From NCBI RefSeq assembly GCF_047250365.1, contig NZ_JBLBVL010000011.1, positions 1 to 64,000 on the forward strand: 64,000 nt of DNA, in the 5' to 3' direction. Shown piece by piece: positions 15,026 through 23,865 of this stretch. A model generated the notes under the pieces. The model saw only the letters and a list, made by a program, of their open reading frames with translations. It was not told where the DNA came from and made no database searches. Source of the stretch: Thaumasiovibrio sp047250365. Lineage in GTDB: Bacteria > Pseudomonadota > Gammaproteobacteria > Enterobacterales > Vibrionaceae. Both the position numbers and the translations under genes were made by a program. Numbering within the stretch: the first letter of the stretch is position 1; each line of letters opens with the position of its first letter.

Positions 15026-15916
15026 GTGCATACTTTAGACCAACTAGCCGCCTTTGTGGCAGTGTATGAAAGCGGCTCATACAGCGCCGCAGCAAGGGCG
15101 CTAGGCAAAGATCGTGCGACTATTCGCGAACAAGTACTCAGTTTTGAAGATACGCTAGGTTATTCGTTATTTGTGATCACGGGCAGAAAAGCGACGCCAA
15201 CAGAGCATGGGCAAGCGCTATTTCACCGGGCAAAAGTGGTCGTTCGTCAAAATCAAGAGCTCGCGAACTGCGGGCTGCACTACTTTAACCAACCGCGAAC
15301 AAAATTGACCGTCTGTCACGATAGTCTTGTCTCATTCGACATGATTAAGTTTATCGAATCACGTTGCGCACGTTATTTTCCGTCACTGCAACTGCAATGG
15401 TTACACCGCAATCGAAAAGATAGCTTAGATATGCTCTCAACACGAAAGGCGGATATTCTCGTAATGGCTAACCGAGGTGCTGGTGAAGCAGAAATCCCAG
15501 TCCATCACCTCTTTCTTGGCAGTGTGGCTTTAAACTGTTTTGTTGGTGAGCATTCACCTTTGCGCCAAATTGCGAGACCGAGCATTCAAGATTTGCAGCT
15601 CGAGCTGCAGTACATTAGTGAGCACCTTATTCATCTAGACCCTCTATTCGTCCATGTTTCGCCCAAATACCATTTGGTTAGCAACAACGATGTCTTGTGC
15701 GAATTAGTCACTGAACGCGGTTGGGCAGCCTTACCACGCCATATCGCAAAGCCGTATATTGAACAACAGCGCTTATTCCCGCTCTCCGTTGCCCAACTCG
15801 CCAATGACGTACCACGCGGAATTAGTGCCTTCTATCAAGCGGGAGATGACAGTGAAGTTGTTCTGGGACAAATCTTGTTATGGTTAAGAGAGTATGGCGA
15901 GACCCACCTTCAATAA
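15026..15916 (+). CDS. LysR-type regulator (DRxTxREQV subtype), divergent from the amidohydrolase
   Basis: LysR-family regulator of 296 residues. I place the start at GTG 15026 (VHTLDQLAAFVAVYESGSY), with GCAGG about 8 bp upstream; the much longer open frame to 14633 is the reverse of the amidohydrolase. The DNA-binding region YSAAARALGKDRATIREQV matches that of the LysR at 7996-8892, and both effector domains contain a CHDSL or YHDAS-type strand and a HLVSNNDVL or HIISSNDML segment. It is divergent from the exported amidohydrolase with about 120 bp between starts, so regulation of that gene is the simplest guess. Confidence 0.85.
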   Translation: MHTLDQLAAFVAVYESGSYSAAARALGKDRATIREQVLSFEDTLGYSLFVITGRKATPTEHGQALFHRAKVVVRQNQELANCGLHYFNQPRTKLTVCHDSLVSFDMIKFIESRCARYFPSLQLQWLHRNRKDSLDMLSTRKADILVMANRGAGEAEIPVHHLFLGSVALNCFVGEHSPLRQIARPSIQDLQLELQYISEHLIHLDPLFVHVSPKYHLVSNNDVLCELVTERGWAALPRHIAKPYIEQQRLFPLSVAQLANDVPRGISAFYQAGDDSEVVLGQILLWLREYGETHLQ

Positions 15917-15940
15917 TGCAGGAGGGACGTTTCACCCTAT

Positions 15941-16780
15941 TTACACCATACCAAGGCGAGCTTCACGCGCACTGGTTGGCGACGGAAAAGCGTGATCTAA
16001 CTGATTAAGATCATCGGCATCCAGCACGATCTGTTGCGCTTCAATGTTCTCTTTAGTGCGCACAAGATCGCTGGATTTAGGGATAGCGACCACATTAGGT
16101 TGGCGCAATAACCACGCTAACGCAATCTGCGCTGGGGTCGCATTGTGCCGCAAAGCAATCTCAGTCAGCGTAGGATCAAACAACAGATCGCCCTGCGCGA
16201 GAGGACAGTATGCCATCATCGCCATGTTACGCTGTTGGCAAAAGGGCAAAACGGCCCATTCAGCTTCACGCCGTTGCAGGTTATACAGCACTTGATTGGT
16301 GGCTGTCAGGCCCTCAATATCCGTAGACTCCCACTCAAGAAGTTCATTCATATCAAGGTTACTCACCCCAAAGTCGCGAATTTTACCCTGCTCTTTCAAG
16401 GTATGAAAACCTGCCAACGTCTCTTCAAACGGAACCCTACCACACCAATGCAGCAGATAGAGATCAAGAACATCCGTTTTCATTCGCTTCAGGCTATTTT
16501 CGCAAGCTTGAATGATCTGTTTGCGGCCAGCATTGTGTGGGTAAACCTTACTCACAATATAAAGTTGTTCTCGAACCCCTTTAATCGCCTCACCCACCAC
16601 CTCTTCTGCACCACCTTCTGCGTACATTTCCGCGCAATCAATCAACCTTGCTCCATGCTCAATACCACAGCGCAGCGCATTCACTTCTTGTTGCTTGGTG
16701 CGTCGGCTTTCGCCCATATACCAAGTACCTAAGCCAAACGTCGGCATTATATTGCCGCTAGGTAACACAATCTCTGTCAT
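15941..16780 (-). CDS. Aldo/keto reductase
   Basis: Cytoplasmic NADPH-dependent aldo/keto reductase of 279 residues. The catalytic tetrad is complete: Asp48 and Tyr53 in LIDCAEMYAEG, Lys78 in VSKVYP, His111 in LLHWCG. The family hallmark FGVSNLDMNEL follows, and the cofactor-binding stretch is AIPKSSDLVRTKENI near the C-terminus. Starting at ATG 16780 gives the usual N-terminal strand (LPSGNIMPTFGLGTW) with AAGGAC 7 bp upstream. It reduces aldehydes or ketones to alcohols; physiological substrate unknown. It is convergent with the LysR gene, the two stops being only 24 bp apart, and no terminator is obvious between them. Confidence 0.92.
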   Translation of the reverse strand: MTEIVLPSGNIMPTFGLGTWYMGESRRTKQQEVNALRCGIEHGARLIDCAEMYAEGGAEEVVGEAIKGVREQLYIVSKVYPHNAGRKQIIQACENSLKRMKTDVLDLYLLHWCGRVPFEETLAGFHTLKEQGKIRDFGVSNLDMNELLEWESTDIEGLTATNQVLYNLQRREAEWAVLPFCQQRNMAMMAYCPLAQGDLLFDPTLTEIALRHNATPAQIALAWLLRQPNVVAIPKSSDLVRTKENIEAQQIVLDADDLNQLDHAFPSPTSAREARLGMV

Positions 16781-16973
16781 TGCAATGTCCTTATCCTTCA
16801 AACTGTAATGGCGCAAGCAATCAATAATTAACGCCATCTCAGACTAGCGAACATTGTTATCACAATAAACAAGCAGCACAACAATAAGTGATTTCAATCA
16901 GCAACTTAAACTATCTTTTATAATAATATGCGCATTGAATAACACGGCTTAAATAAGGTGCCAAACAAGCAGC

Positions 16974-17903
16974 CTAGCGCTTAAACACGACCACCTCCGT
17001 TTTCAATTCCGCTTCACTAACATCACAGGGCGAGTTCAAATAGCGCTCCAACCCTAAGGGCTTTTGTTTTGTTTTTATCTTCTTATGGCGAATATGCAAC
17101 ATGATAAACGCCCAAGCATTACCTAAGAACGCATAGGCACCAGTGTGTTCAACCACGTAGCTATCACAAGCTGGCAGGGTGCCACACACCAATTCGCCAC
17201 TTACCACAATAGGCTCACTCACCGGAAGACAGACAACATAATCAAAGAACCCATCCTCCATCTTCATATTTTCGTACAAGCAGAACAGCTCGCCATTTAC
17301 GGGGACTTGCTCTAAATCTACATATTCTAACAAACGGGTTATTTGCCCTTGCATCGCCGGGCCAATCCCTGCCAACGTCGATCCTCCATGAATACCAATG
17401 TAATGTGTTTGTGCAAATGGACGTTCACCAATAAACTTAAGGTCTGATGGTATCTCTCCCGTTTCCAACACACTTTTCAGCATCCTTAACCCACGTTCAA
17501 AATCCATTTCTACCATGGCTTTGAAAAAGCGCTTAAGAAAAAACAGATACCATGGGACATGGCCTCGCATCTCCCATTCGACCCGGCAACCACGACGAGT
17601 ATCTTTAACCTTAAAAGAGGCACATGCCATACTGCGATAGGGTTCCTTAAAAAATAGCTTGAGCTTTAAGCCATCAGCCAATCGCTCTTCTAACATCACA
17701 CTCCCAGCCCCAACCAAATCGCCATTCCAGCGATACATCGCACCCTCAACTTTTTGTGGCTGAGTCAATGTTACCTCGCATTCAGGCTCCAGCCTTAGCC
17801 AAGGAGACCAATCAGGCCAAGTAGAAAAATCACTGAGAAATTCAAGCACCTTATCTGCTGCTTTTTCAATTTCAATTGACTGGGTTGCAACATAACTGGG
17901 CAT
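16974..17903 (-). CDS. SRPBCC (polyketide-cyclase-like) domain fused to GyrI-like domain
   Basis: A 309-residue cytoplasmic protein with two ligand-binding modules. Residues 1-150 look like an SRPBCC/START-like domain (IEIEKAADKVLEFLSDFSTWPDWSPWL, then FKVKDTRRGCRVEWEMRGHVPW). The second half resembles a GyrI-like/AraC effector-binding domain (FAQTHYIGIHGGS, ELFCLYENMKMEDGFFDYVVCLPV, YVVEHTGAYAFLGNAW). No DNA-binding domain is present, so it is not a transcription factor by itself; such proteins may sequester small molecules or bind toxins and drugs. Start at 17903 has CAGGAG 6 bp upstream. The function is unknown and the gene stands alone. Confidence 0.75.
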   Translation of the reverse strand: MPSYVATQSIEIEKAADKVLEFLSDFSTWPDWSPWLRLEPECEVTLTQPQKVEGAMYRWNGDLVGAGSVMLEERLADGLKLKLFFKEPYRSMACASFKVKDTRRGCRVEWEMRGHVPWYLFFLKRFFKAMVEMDFERGLRMLKSVLETGEIPSDLKFIGERPFAQTHYIGIHGGSTLAGIGPAMQGQITRLLEYVDLEQVPVNGELFCLYENMKMEDGFFDYVVCLPVSEPIVVSGELVCGTLPACDSYVVEHTGAYAFLGNAWAFIMLHIRHKKIKTKQKPLGLERYLNSPCDVSEAELKTEVVVFKR

Positions 17904-18093
17904 TTTCACTCCTGACTCGTACAGAGAAATCACTACAAATATTCAAATCTATTAATAACTTAGACGTTGACACACTAACTTGCCATCACTAAGTGGCAAA
18001 ACAACGCAAAACTCAGCCAATAAAGGACAACAATCTCATACAACGCTGAGTGCCAACTTATTCCATACTAAAAGGAAGTAAGAGGAGAATCGT

Positions 18094-18705
18094 ATGCTTA
18101 ATATGGATTTTACCTGTCCATGCTTTATTGATTTGGCGACACAGGCATGGCAACAAAGTCCAAAGCCTGGCGTAACAAGGCAGCTGTTAGAACGCGAAAA
18201 TGCAGAGTCAGGACACACTACCAGCATTGTTCGTTATCAGGCAGGGGCACACTTTGCGCCCCACTCTCATCCTCTTGGGGAAGAGATCTTTGTCTTAGAG
18301 GGCACATTCTCTGATGAACATGGTCATTACCCCGCGGGAAGCTACTTACGTAACCCACCCGGTAGCCAACACGCACCGTACAGTGAAAACGGCTGTCTAC
18401 TGTTCGTAAAGCTGAATCAGTTTCATGAGTACGACACACAGGCGAGCTGTTCCTTCGTTCATCCGTTGTCAAACCTGCGATTACATCATTTTGCCAATCA
18501 AAACACCGACTATCACTACTACCCTTGCAGCACACTAATTCAGCTGAATCAGCACGCCACGCGATCAGAATTGTTACTTATTGAGGGCAGCTTACAACTG
18601 AATGGTGTCAACTATAACGCCCCCTATTGGGTTCGTATTCCGGTAGCAGTAACTATTAATATCGTCGCTAACCAACAGACTCGACTATTGATAATACAGC
18701 GTTAG
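18094..18705 (+). CDS. ChrR-like cupin protein
   Basis: A 203-residue protein with a cupin barrel of the ChrR type. The metal-binding motif APHSHPLGEEIFVLEG provides His57, His59 and Glu63/64, and His93 in PGSQHAPYSENG is the fourth ligand; the pattern matches the C-terminal cupin of anti-sigma factor ChrR. No N-terminal zinc anti-sigma domain or sigma factor gene is nearby, so it is unlikely to be a full anti-sigma factor. A second, weaker cupin-like repeat follows (LLLIEGSLQLNGVNYNAPYWVRIP). Start ATG 18094 has AGAGGAG upstream. It may be an oxidative-stress or small-molecule enzyme; function not resolved. Confidence 0.82.
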   Translation: MLNMDFTCPCFIDLATQAWQQSPKPGVTRQLLERENAESGHTTSIVRYQAGAHFAPHSHPLGEEIFVLEGTFSDEHGHYPAGSYLRNPPGSQHAPYSENGCLLFVKLNQFHEYDTQASCSFVHPLSNLRLHHFANQNTDYHYYPCSTLIQLNQHATRSELLLIEGSLQLNGVNYNAPYWVRIPVAVTINIVANQQTRLLIIQR

Positions 18706-18888
18706 CGCAACAAGCCCGCAACAGTCGCCACACCTAGAGATTACAGCGTAAAAACCCATAGGCTACAACACAGAAATTAACACTTCACATTTAAATTTAA
18801 ATAGTGATTTATTCCAGTTTTTCGAACAAAAGCATGCCCAAGTCTTGCCTTTTTATTTTAGGATAGAGGCATCCCTTAGGAGGAGAAT

Positions 18889-19995
18889 ATGTCAATGATT
18901 AATCAAGATCGTCTAATCGAACACTTTATCGACATCGTTAAAATCGATAGTGAATCTGGTGACGAAAAAGCAATTTCTGAAGCACTGGCCGAGCAATTGG
19001 CGCAAATTGGCTTTGCTGTTGAAAAGCTTGCTGTTCCACAAGAGCTGTCTAACGGTTTTAATATCTACGCAAAACTGCCAGGCACACTGCCAGGAAGCGT
19101 CGTACTTAGCTGCCATATGGACACAGTAACGCCGGGTATTGGCATTGAGCCAGTGATTGAAGGTGACATCATTCGCTCTGCAGGCGAAACCATTCTTGGT
19201 GGCGATGACAAATCAGGCATCTCTGCGATTATCGAAGCTGTACGCAGCATCAAAGAGGCTGGTGCTGAACATCAAACTATCGAGCTTGCATTCACTGTAT
19301 TCGAAGAAGGCGGTTTACACGGTTCACGTCAGTTCGATATGAGCAAAATCGAATCACGCGACGCTATCGTGTTTGATTCAGGCGGTGAGATCGGCACCAT
19401 CATCACCGTGGCACCAGGCCAACAAAACATGAAAGTGACCATCACTGGCCGTCCAGCACATGCGGGTCTGGCACCAGAAGAAGGCATTAATGCACTCACC
19501 GTTGCAGCAACAGCGATAAGCCAAATGAATTTGTCACGCATCGACAAAGAGACCACGGCGAATATTGGTGTTGTTCATGGCGGTCTGGCGACAAACATTG
19601 TTATGCCTGAGCTAAAGCTAGAAGCTGAAGCACGCTCACTAGACGACGACAAGCTAGCTGCTCAAGTTGAGCATATGACCACCACGTTCGAAGCGGCAGC
19701 AAAAGAGCATGGTGCAGAGATTGAAATCATCTCTTCACGTGCCTACAACGCATTCCGTATTGCAGATACCGATCCATTAGTACAGAAAATCATGGCTGCG
19801 TTTGAAGCAAATGGCGTAGCACCATTTACTGATTCAACTGGCGGTGGTAGTGATGCAAACATCTTCAACGGTAAAGGGTTAAAAACGGTTAACCTATCTA
19901 CTGGCATGGCGAAGGTACACACAACAGAAGAGTTCATTAAGATCTCTGATATGGTGAAAATTACAGACTTCCTGTACACCTATTTAACTCGCTAA
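18889..19995 (+). CDS. PepT-like M20/M42 family metallopeptidase
   Basis: Cytoplasmic zinc aminopeptidase-like protein of 368 residues in the peptidase T-like group (M20/M42). Metal ligands are visible: His76 and Asp78 in SCHMDTV, Asp106 in LGGDDKSG, Glu139/140 in TVFEEGGL, then Asp168 in IVFDSGGE and a C-terminal His in AKVHTTEEF. The internal ITGRPAHAGLAPEEGINAL segment is the dimerisation domain. Such enzymes cleave tripeptides or small peptides; the closest named groups are PepT-like proteins of Gram-positives and Vibrio. A strong AGGAGG site precedes ATG 18889, and a terminator follows, so the gene is a single unit and probably well expressed. Confidence 0.88.
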   Translation: MSMINQDRLIEHFIDIVKIDSESGDEKAISEALAEQLAQIGFAVEKLAVPQELSNGFNIYAKLPGTLPGSVVLSCHMDTVTPGIGIEPVIEGDIIRSAGETILGGDDKSGISAIIEAVRSIKEAGAEHQTIELAFTVFEEGGLHGSRQFDMSKIESRDAIVFDSGGEIGTIITVAPGQQNMKVTITGRPAHAGLAPEEGINALTVAATAISQMNLSRIDKETTANIGVVHGGLATNIVMPELKLEAEARSLDDDKLAAQVEHMTTTFEAAAKEHGAEIEIISSRAYNAFRIADTDPLVQKIMAAFEANGVAPFTDSTGGGSDANIFNGKGLKTVNLSTGMAKVHTTEEFIKISDMVKITDFLYTYLTR

Positions 19996-20004
19996 ATCAC
20001 ATAA

Positions 20005-20041
20005 AACAACAAGAGGTGGTCAATCACCGCTTCTTGTTGTT
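20005..20041. terminator. Terminator hairpin
   Basis: Stem AACAACAAGA/TCTTGTTGTT with inner GGTG/CACC pairing, followed by a T-rich stretch, right after the PepT-like gene. Confidence 0.85.
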
Positions 20042-20301
20042 TCTATTCAGCCGATGAATAAGGCCGAGACCTTTCCTCTCGATATATCCCTCGCACGTAT
20101 TTTCATAATCCTATTAGGGAATTACCCCCATAACTGAAAATCATCATTAAGCTTATTTCACAAGAGCCTAATGAAGAATTGTGCTGATTGCATGCGCGAT
20201 AAAATCAAATTTGTTCCCTTTTTTACCCATTCTATGAATCAAAGTCACAATGATCCCGAAGCCCATCGCAGATCACACTTTGTAGCCCTGACGCCTCTCG
20301 C

Positions 20302-20340
20302 TCACGAACGTAAAATGCGATGGCAATGAACGTTTCGTGA
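20302..20340. promoter_or_regulatory. Imperfect inverted repeat upstream of the XRE regulator
   Basis: TCACGAACGT (20302-20311) and ACGTTTCGTGA (20330-20340) form an inverted repeat with one extra base, ending about 27 bp before the XRE-family start. Placement suits an autoregulatory operator. The rest of the 326-bp gap 20042-20367 shows no gene. Confidence 0.4.
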
Positions 20341-20367
20341 CACTTTTATTTCAATGGGATGAGTAGT

Positions 20368-21009
20368 ATGGAATATTTAGACAGAATAAAACGTCTGGCT
20401 AAAGTACAGGGGATTAGTCAAAAGCAGCTCGGTGAAGCGCTTGGGTTGCAACAAGGCACCATGAGTCGAAAACTGTCTGGCAAGTACGGCATTGAAGTGC
20501 GTGAACTTGAGAAAATCGCGGCATCGCTGCAAACCACTATCGGTTACCTACTTACTGGTCAAGTCGATAGTGAAGCGCAACCAACCACCACACTAAACGA
20601 ACACAATGGTCACACGCGTACCTACGTGCCCGTCATTAGCCGACGCGACTTTTCTTCGTTTAAGAACGGTGAAAAAGTTTCAGTCGTCAGTAAAAAGTCA
20701 CTACCTGATCATATGAGTGGCGAAGAGTGCCTCGGCATTATTGTTGATAATGAAAACATCGCCCAATGCGCACCAATGGGCAGCTATGCATTAGCGACCT
20801 TAAAAGCGAAATACAAACCAAAGCAGCCTGTACTTGCTTCGGTTCGTGATAGCGAACCAGATTTTTATCACATGACGCAAATTGCCGATGGTGTCGTATT
20901 TTCCACATCACAACCCGATTTCCCAAATCTATTTGTTAGTCATGAAGAATACAAAATCCACGGGTATATTGTGCAATCAGAATGGCAATTTGAGCAATTT
21001 GCCAGCTAA
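20368..21009 (+). CDS. XRE-family transcriptional regulator
   Basis: A 213-residue DNA-binding protein with an N-terminal Cro/CI-type helix-turn-helix (AKVQGISQKQLGEALGLQQG, about residues 11-30, then TMSRKLSGKYGIEV) and a C-terminal domain without the LexA/CI Ser-Lys protease signature that I can recognise. The region FVSHEEYKIHGYIVQSEWQF at the end resembles the tail of CI-like peptidase S24 folds, so a non-cleaving CI-like regulator is likely. I prefer ATG 20368 because GGGATGAG precedes it; ATG 20359 would add three residues. It is a single gene with its own terminator. Targets are unknown; an upstream inverted repeat suggests autoregulation. Confidence 0.85.
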   Translation: MEYLDRIKRLAKVQGISQKQLGEALGLQQGTMSRKLSGKYGIEVRELEKIAASLQTTIGYLLTGQVDSEAQPTTTLNEHNGHTRTYVPVISRRDFSSFKNGEKVSVVSKKSLPDHMSGEECLGIIVDNENIAQCAPMGSYALATLKAKYKPKQPVLASVRDSEPDFYHMTQIADGVVFSTSQPDFPNLFVSHEEYKIHGYIVQSEWQFEQFAS

Positions 21010-21036
21010 GTACGCAAACGCGTCGTTGCATAACTA

Positions 21037-21064
21037 AAAAAAGCGATCAGATGATCGCTTTTTT
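21037..21064. terminator. Bidirectional terminator
   Basis: AAAAAAGCGATCA/TGATCGCTTTTTT stem with a 2-nt loop and A/T tracts on both sides, between the convergent XRE and trpR genes. Confidence 0.9.
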
Positions 21065-21066
21065 AT

Positions 21067-21369
21067 TTAACGCCGATATTGAGACAATACCTGATCAAGC
21101 CATTGCTTTGTTTCACAGCTCTGATGCTTCAACTCATTTGAGCCACGCGTGATCGTCGCAACGCCAACCCCCAGCAACTGGCTCATCTGGCGTTGACTCA
21201 ACTCTCCTTTCAACAACTCATTGACAATATTTACACGACCTAATAGCGACTCGCGCTCATCGGGCGTTAGCAACAGTGTTAACAATTTATCGTCTTTACC
21301 CGCTTGCGTTGCCTGCCGCAACAGATCGATGACCTGTTGCCAATCAGTAAAATCCGCGCTATCTGCCAT
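21067..21369 (-). CDS. trpR: Trp operon repressor TrpR
   Basis: A 100-residue protein matching TrpR along its length. LLTLLLTPDERESLLGRVNIVNELL is the dimerisation and tryptophan-binding part, and LSQRQMSQLLGVGVATITRGSNELK is the helix-turn-helix. With bound tryptophan, TrpR dimers repress trp, aro, mtr and trpR operators containing CTAG-type half-sites. The neighbour slt lies upstream on the same strand and ettA further on, as in E. coli (trpR-slt-ettA order). I see no CTAG pair in its own upstream region 21370-21492. Its presence in the window matters because a CTAG array that looks like its operator lies at 5616-5655. Confidence 0.95.
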   Translation of the reverse strand: MADSADFTDWQQVIDLLRQATQAGKDDKLLTLLLTPDERESLLGRVNIVNELLKGELSQRQMSQLLGVGVATITRGSNELKHQSCETKQWLDQVLSQYRR

Positions 21370-21492
21370 GATTCACCTATCTTTTTGCTGTTTTCCCTAT
21401 TCTACCGTCTTTAGCTCTCCCAAAACAGCGCCTTGCTACCAGCCAGTGATCTCTGGCGACAAAGGCCTCATGCTGGACAAAATAATATACGG

Positions 21493-23508
21493 CTAGTAGT
21501 GACGCCGCTCTTCCTTTTCGGTTAGCAGGTGCAACGGCTGCTCCGCGAGTTTATTGTAATAAATCTCAAACATCAGCACATTCATCACGTAACCGCGTGT
21601 TTCATAAAAAGGAATCGCCTCAATGAACTCGTAAACATCCAGCTCACCAGCGCTATTTTTCAGCCATTGCCTTACTCGATGTGGGCCAGCATTATAAGAC
21701 GCAAACGCCAAAATTCGATTGCCCTCCATCTCGGCTAACATATCAGTCAAATAGAGGCTTCCCAGCTGAATGTTAACCTCCGGCGTATAGAGCGAAGCGG
21801 TTCCCGAATACGCTAAGCGGTGCTTCTTTGCTGTTGCACGTGCGGTGGCGGGCATCAGTTGCATTAACCCCCGAGCACCCGCGTGCGACTCAACGACCGG
21901 ATTAAAAGCACTCTCTTGGCGAGATATCGACATCAATGTCACGCTCGGCGTCCCTGTCTGCTTTGCCATATTGTCAAATTGCGCCTGATAAGCAGGTGGA
22001 AAACGTTGCGCTAAATGCTCCCAATGTTGCCCAGAAATCGTCGCCTCTACTGATTCAGCATACCAACCACGCTGTAATGCGGCCTGCGCTAATGCCAACT
22101 GCTGCGACGCTGCACTACGTCGCAATAAATATTGCCACTCCAGTCTGGCCGAACTTTGTTTATCAATTCGCTTTAGCTCTGTAATTCGTTCAAACGCGGG
22201 TAGGTATTTATCATCTAGTGGCAATAGTGTCACTTCATCTGGTGCAGGAAATTCAATCCCCTCATCAAGTAATGTTGCCGCCGCTGCACTGTAAAAGTGT
22301 CGCTGGCCTAGCAGGCTGCGCAATAAAGTTTCGCCAGCCATGTCTCCATTCTCAAGCAATAATTTGCCGCGCCAAAATACCCAACGCTGGGTTTGTTGCG
22401 CGGCATTTGGAAGACGCTGTATCCAGCGTAACGCCTCATCTCGCTCTGCATGGCGCAATGCCAGACGAATCCTACGCTCCAACAGCGTCACATCACGCGA
22501 AGTTAGTAATGCCCGGTCACGCCAAGCAACTAGCTCATCATCCTCGCTACTATACAGTTCACGAACCACCATCTCACGCAAAGCCTGAGTTTCTCTTTCA
22601 TCAAAATGCTGTCCTTGCGCGACTTTGTTTAACTGGATAATGGCTTGCTTGATGTCTTGTTTTACCAATCGAGAAAACGCCAAACGAACTAGCTGCTGAT
22701 TATGTAGCGTCACCTTGCTTTTTTTCGAAAACGCCCCCACCCCTGCAGGCTCGTCCAGCAGTGTCACCATCTGCTGCCCTTGATTACTCTGCGCCAGTGG
22801 TAACTTCTTATTTAGGTAGTTCAACCGTGCTTTGCTACCCGCTTCAAACACCAATAACATGCGTTGTAAAATCAACTCTCCCGTAAGCTGATTTGCTGCC
22901 TGCCACTTAGCCAGCAAAGGTCGACAATGTTCACTGATGCTGCGTCCCGTCAACCAAATCTGCTCAGCCCCTCGCCACGCGTCTTGATACTGACCCGTTT
23001 CCGCTTTCGCTTGGTAGTAATAGCAGCGATACAACTCCGTTCGTGGCGGCTGGGTTTGCAATAGCAAAAACTCGTCCCAACGCTGTTGCTCAGCCAATAA
23101 GCGCAGATAATCATCAACAACACGGGAGCGAAACGGCATATCAGGGTGTCGCGCAATGAACGCTTGTAAACTCTGTTGAGTTTGGGTCGCCAATTGAGCA
23201 TTAAATGCCGCATAATCTAAATAGGGCCACAATGCATACTCGGATAACTGAGCACTAAGCAACTCAAACTGTTCCCAATCATTTGCCGCCAACGCCTCTT
23301 TCGCGGCAACGTAGCGCGTATAAGGTTCTACGGCTGCTTCCTCAATCACTGACTGGCTTGAAACCGCAAGTTGCGTTTGGGCTTCGCTATAACCAATCAA
23401 GCCCCCAGTCGCAACGCACGCTACAACGGCTATAGAAGTCAAACCAAATATTCGTCGCACGCCATTCATCCTTATCAATAGTAAATGTGCCCACAATGGC
23501 ACCTTCAT
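21493..23508 (-). CDS. slt: Soluble lytic murein transglycosylase (Slt family)
   Basis: Periplasmic peptidoglycan-cleaving enzyme of 671 residues. An N-terminal hydrophobic segment (GLTSIAVVACVATGGLIGYS) serves as signal, followed by the long alpha-superhelical U and L domains (for example FIARHPDMPFRSRVVDDYLR) and a C-terminal lysozyme-like SLT domain. The catalytic Glu is in MSISRQESAFNP and conserved GARGLMQLMPATA and LAFASYNAGPHRV follow. It cuts the MurNAc-GlcNAc bond to give 1,6-anhydro products. The start is uncertain: ATG 23508 has AAGGCG at about 10 bp, whereas ATG 23469 would give a more typical signal peptide but has its AAGG directly adjacent. Its stop lies about 120 bp before the trpR start, so co-transcription is possible. 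Confidence 0.93.
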   Translation of the reverse strand: MKVPLWAHLLLIRMNGVRRIFGLTSIAVVACVATGGLIGYSEAQTQLAVSSQSVIEEAAVEPYTRYVAAKEALAANDWEQFELLSAQLSEYALWPYLDYAAFNAQLATQTQQSLQAFIARHPDMPFRSRVVDDYLRLLAEQQRWDEFLLLQTQPPRTELYRCYYYQAKAETGQYQDAWRGAEQIWLTGRSISEHCRPLLAKWQAANQLTGELILQRMLLVFEAGSKARLNYLNKKLPLAQSNQGQQMVTLLDEPAGVGAFSKKSKVTLHNQQLVRLAFSRLVKQDIKQAIIQLNKVAQGQHFDERETQALREMVVRELYSSEDDELVAWRDRALLTSRDVTLLERRIRLALRHAERDEALRWIQRLPNAAQQTQRWVFWRGKLLLENGDMAGETLLRSLLGQRHFYSAAAATLLDEGIEFPAPDEVTLLPLDDKYLPAFERITELKRIDKQSSARLEWQYLLRRSAASQQLALAQAALQRGWYAESVEATISGQHWEHLAQRFPPAYQAQFDNMAKQTGTPSVTLMSISRQESAFNPVVESHAGARGLMQLMPATARATAKKHRLAYSGTASLYTPEVNIQLGSLYLTDMLAEMEGNRILAFASYNAGPHRVRQWLKNSAGELDVYEFIEAIPFYETRGYVMNVLMFEIYYNKLAEQPLHLLTEKEERRHY

Positions 23509-23865
23509 ACTTATATCGCCTTTTTCTGTCTGTCAGCCTAATCCGCAACGCCAGTATCAATGAGCTTATAAAAACGCAAGCAGGCTTATAGTGTTATAGT
23601 GTTATAGCGCACAGCGACGATGATTTCCTGACATTTCAATATCAAAAATTATAAAGTCAGACACAGCAGAGGCAGACGATAAAAAGTGAGATAGTAACGT
23701 TATGCTTCTGGTGCAATTGTTAGACCTACGTCAATTAGCGACACCAAGATCCCACACTATGATATGGATCCAATCCGCAATTGAGGCAAGTTGAAATATG
23801 CATCTTAGGGGCATTTCGGTATATACTATCCCTTTCCGACTATCGTAAAGAGAACGCAATCAGTT
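23509..23865. other. Divergent promoter region slt/ettA
   Basis: About 357 bp without a gene, containing the promoters of slt and ettA. A short tandem repeat of TTATAGTG (about three units, 23585-23609) is the only notable structure. Confidence 0.5.

Noticed and set aside
23585..23609. TTATAGTG tandem repeat as a regulatory array
   Set aside because: Only about three short AT-rich units, not positioned at a recognisable promoter element; too weak to call.
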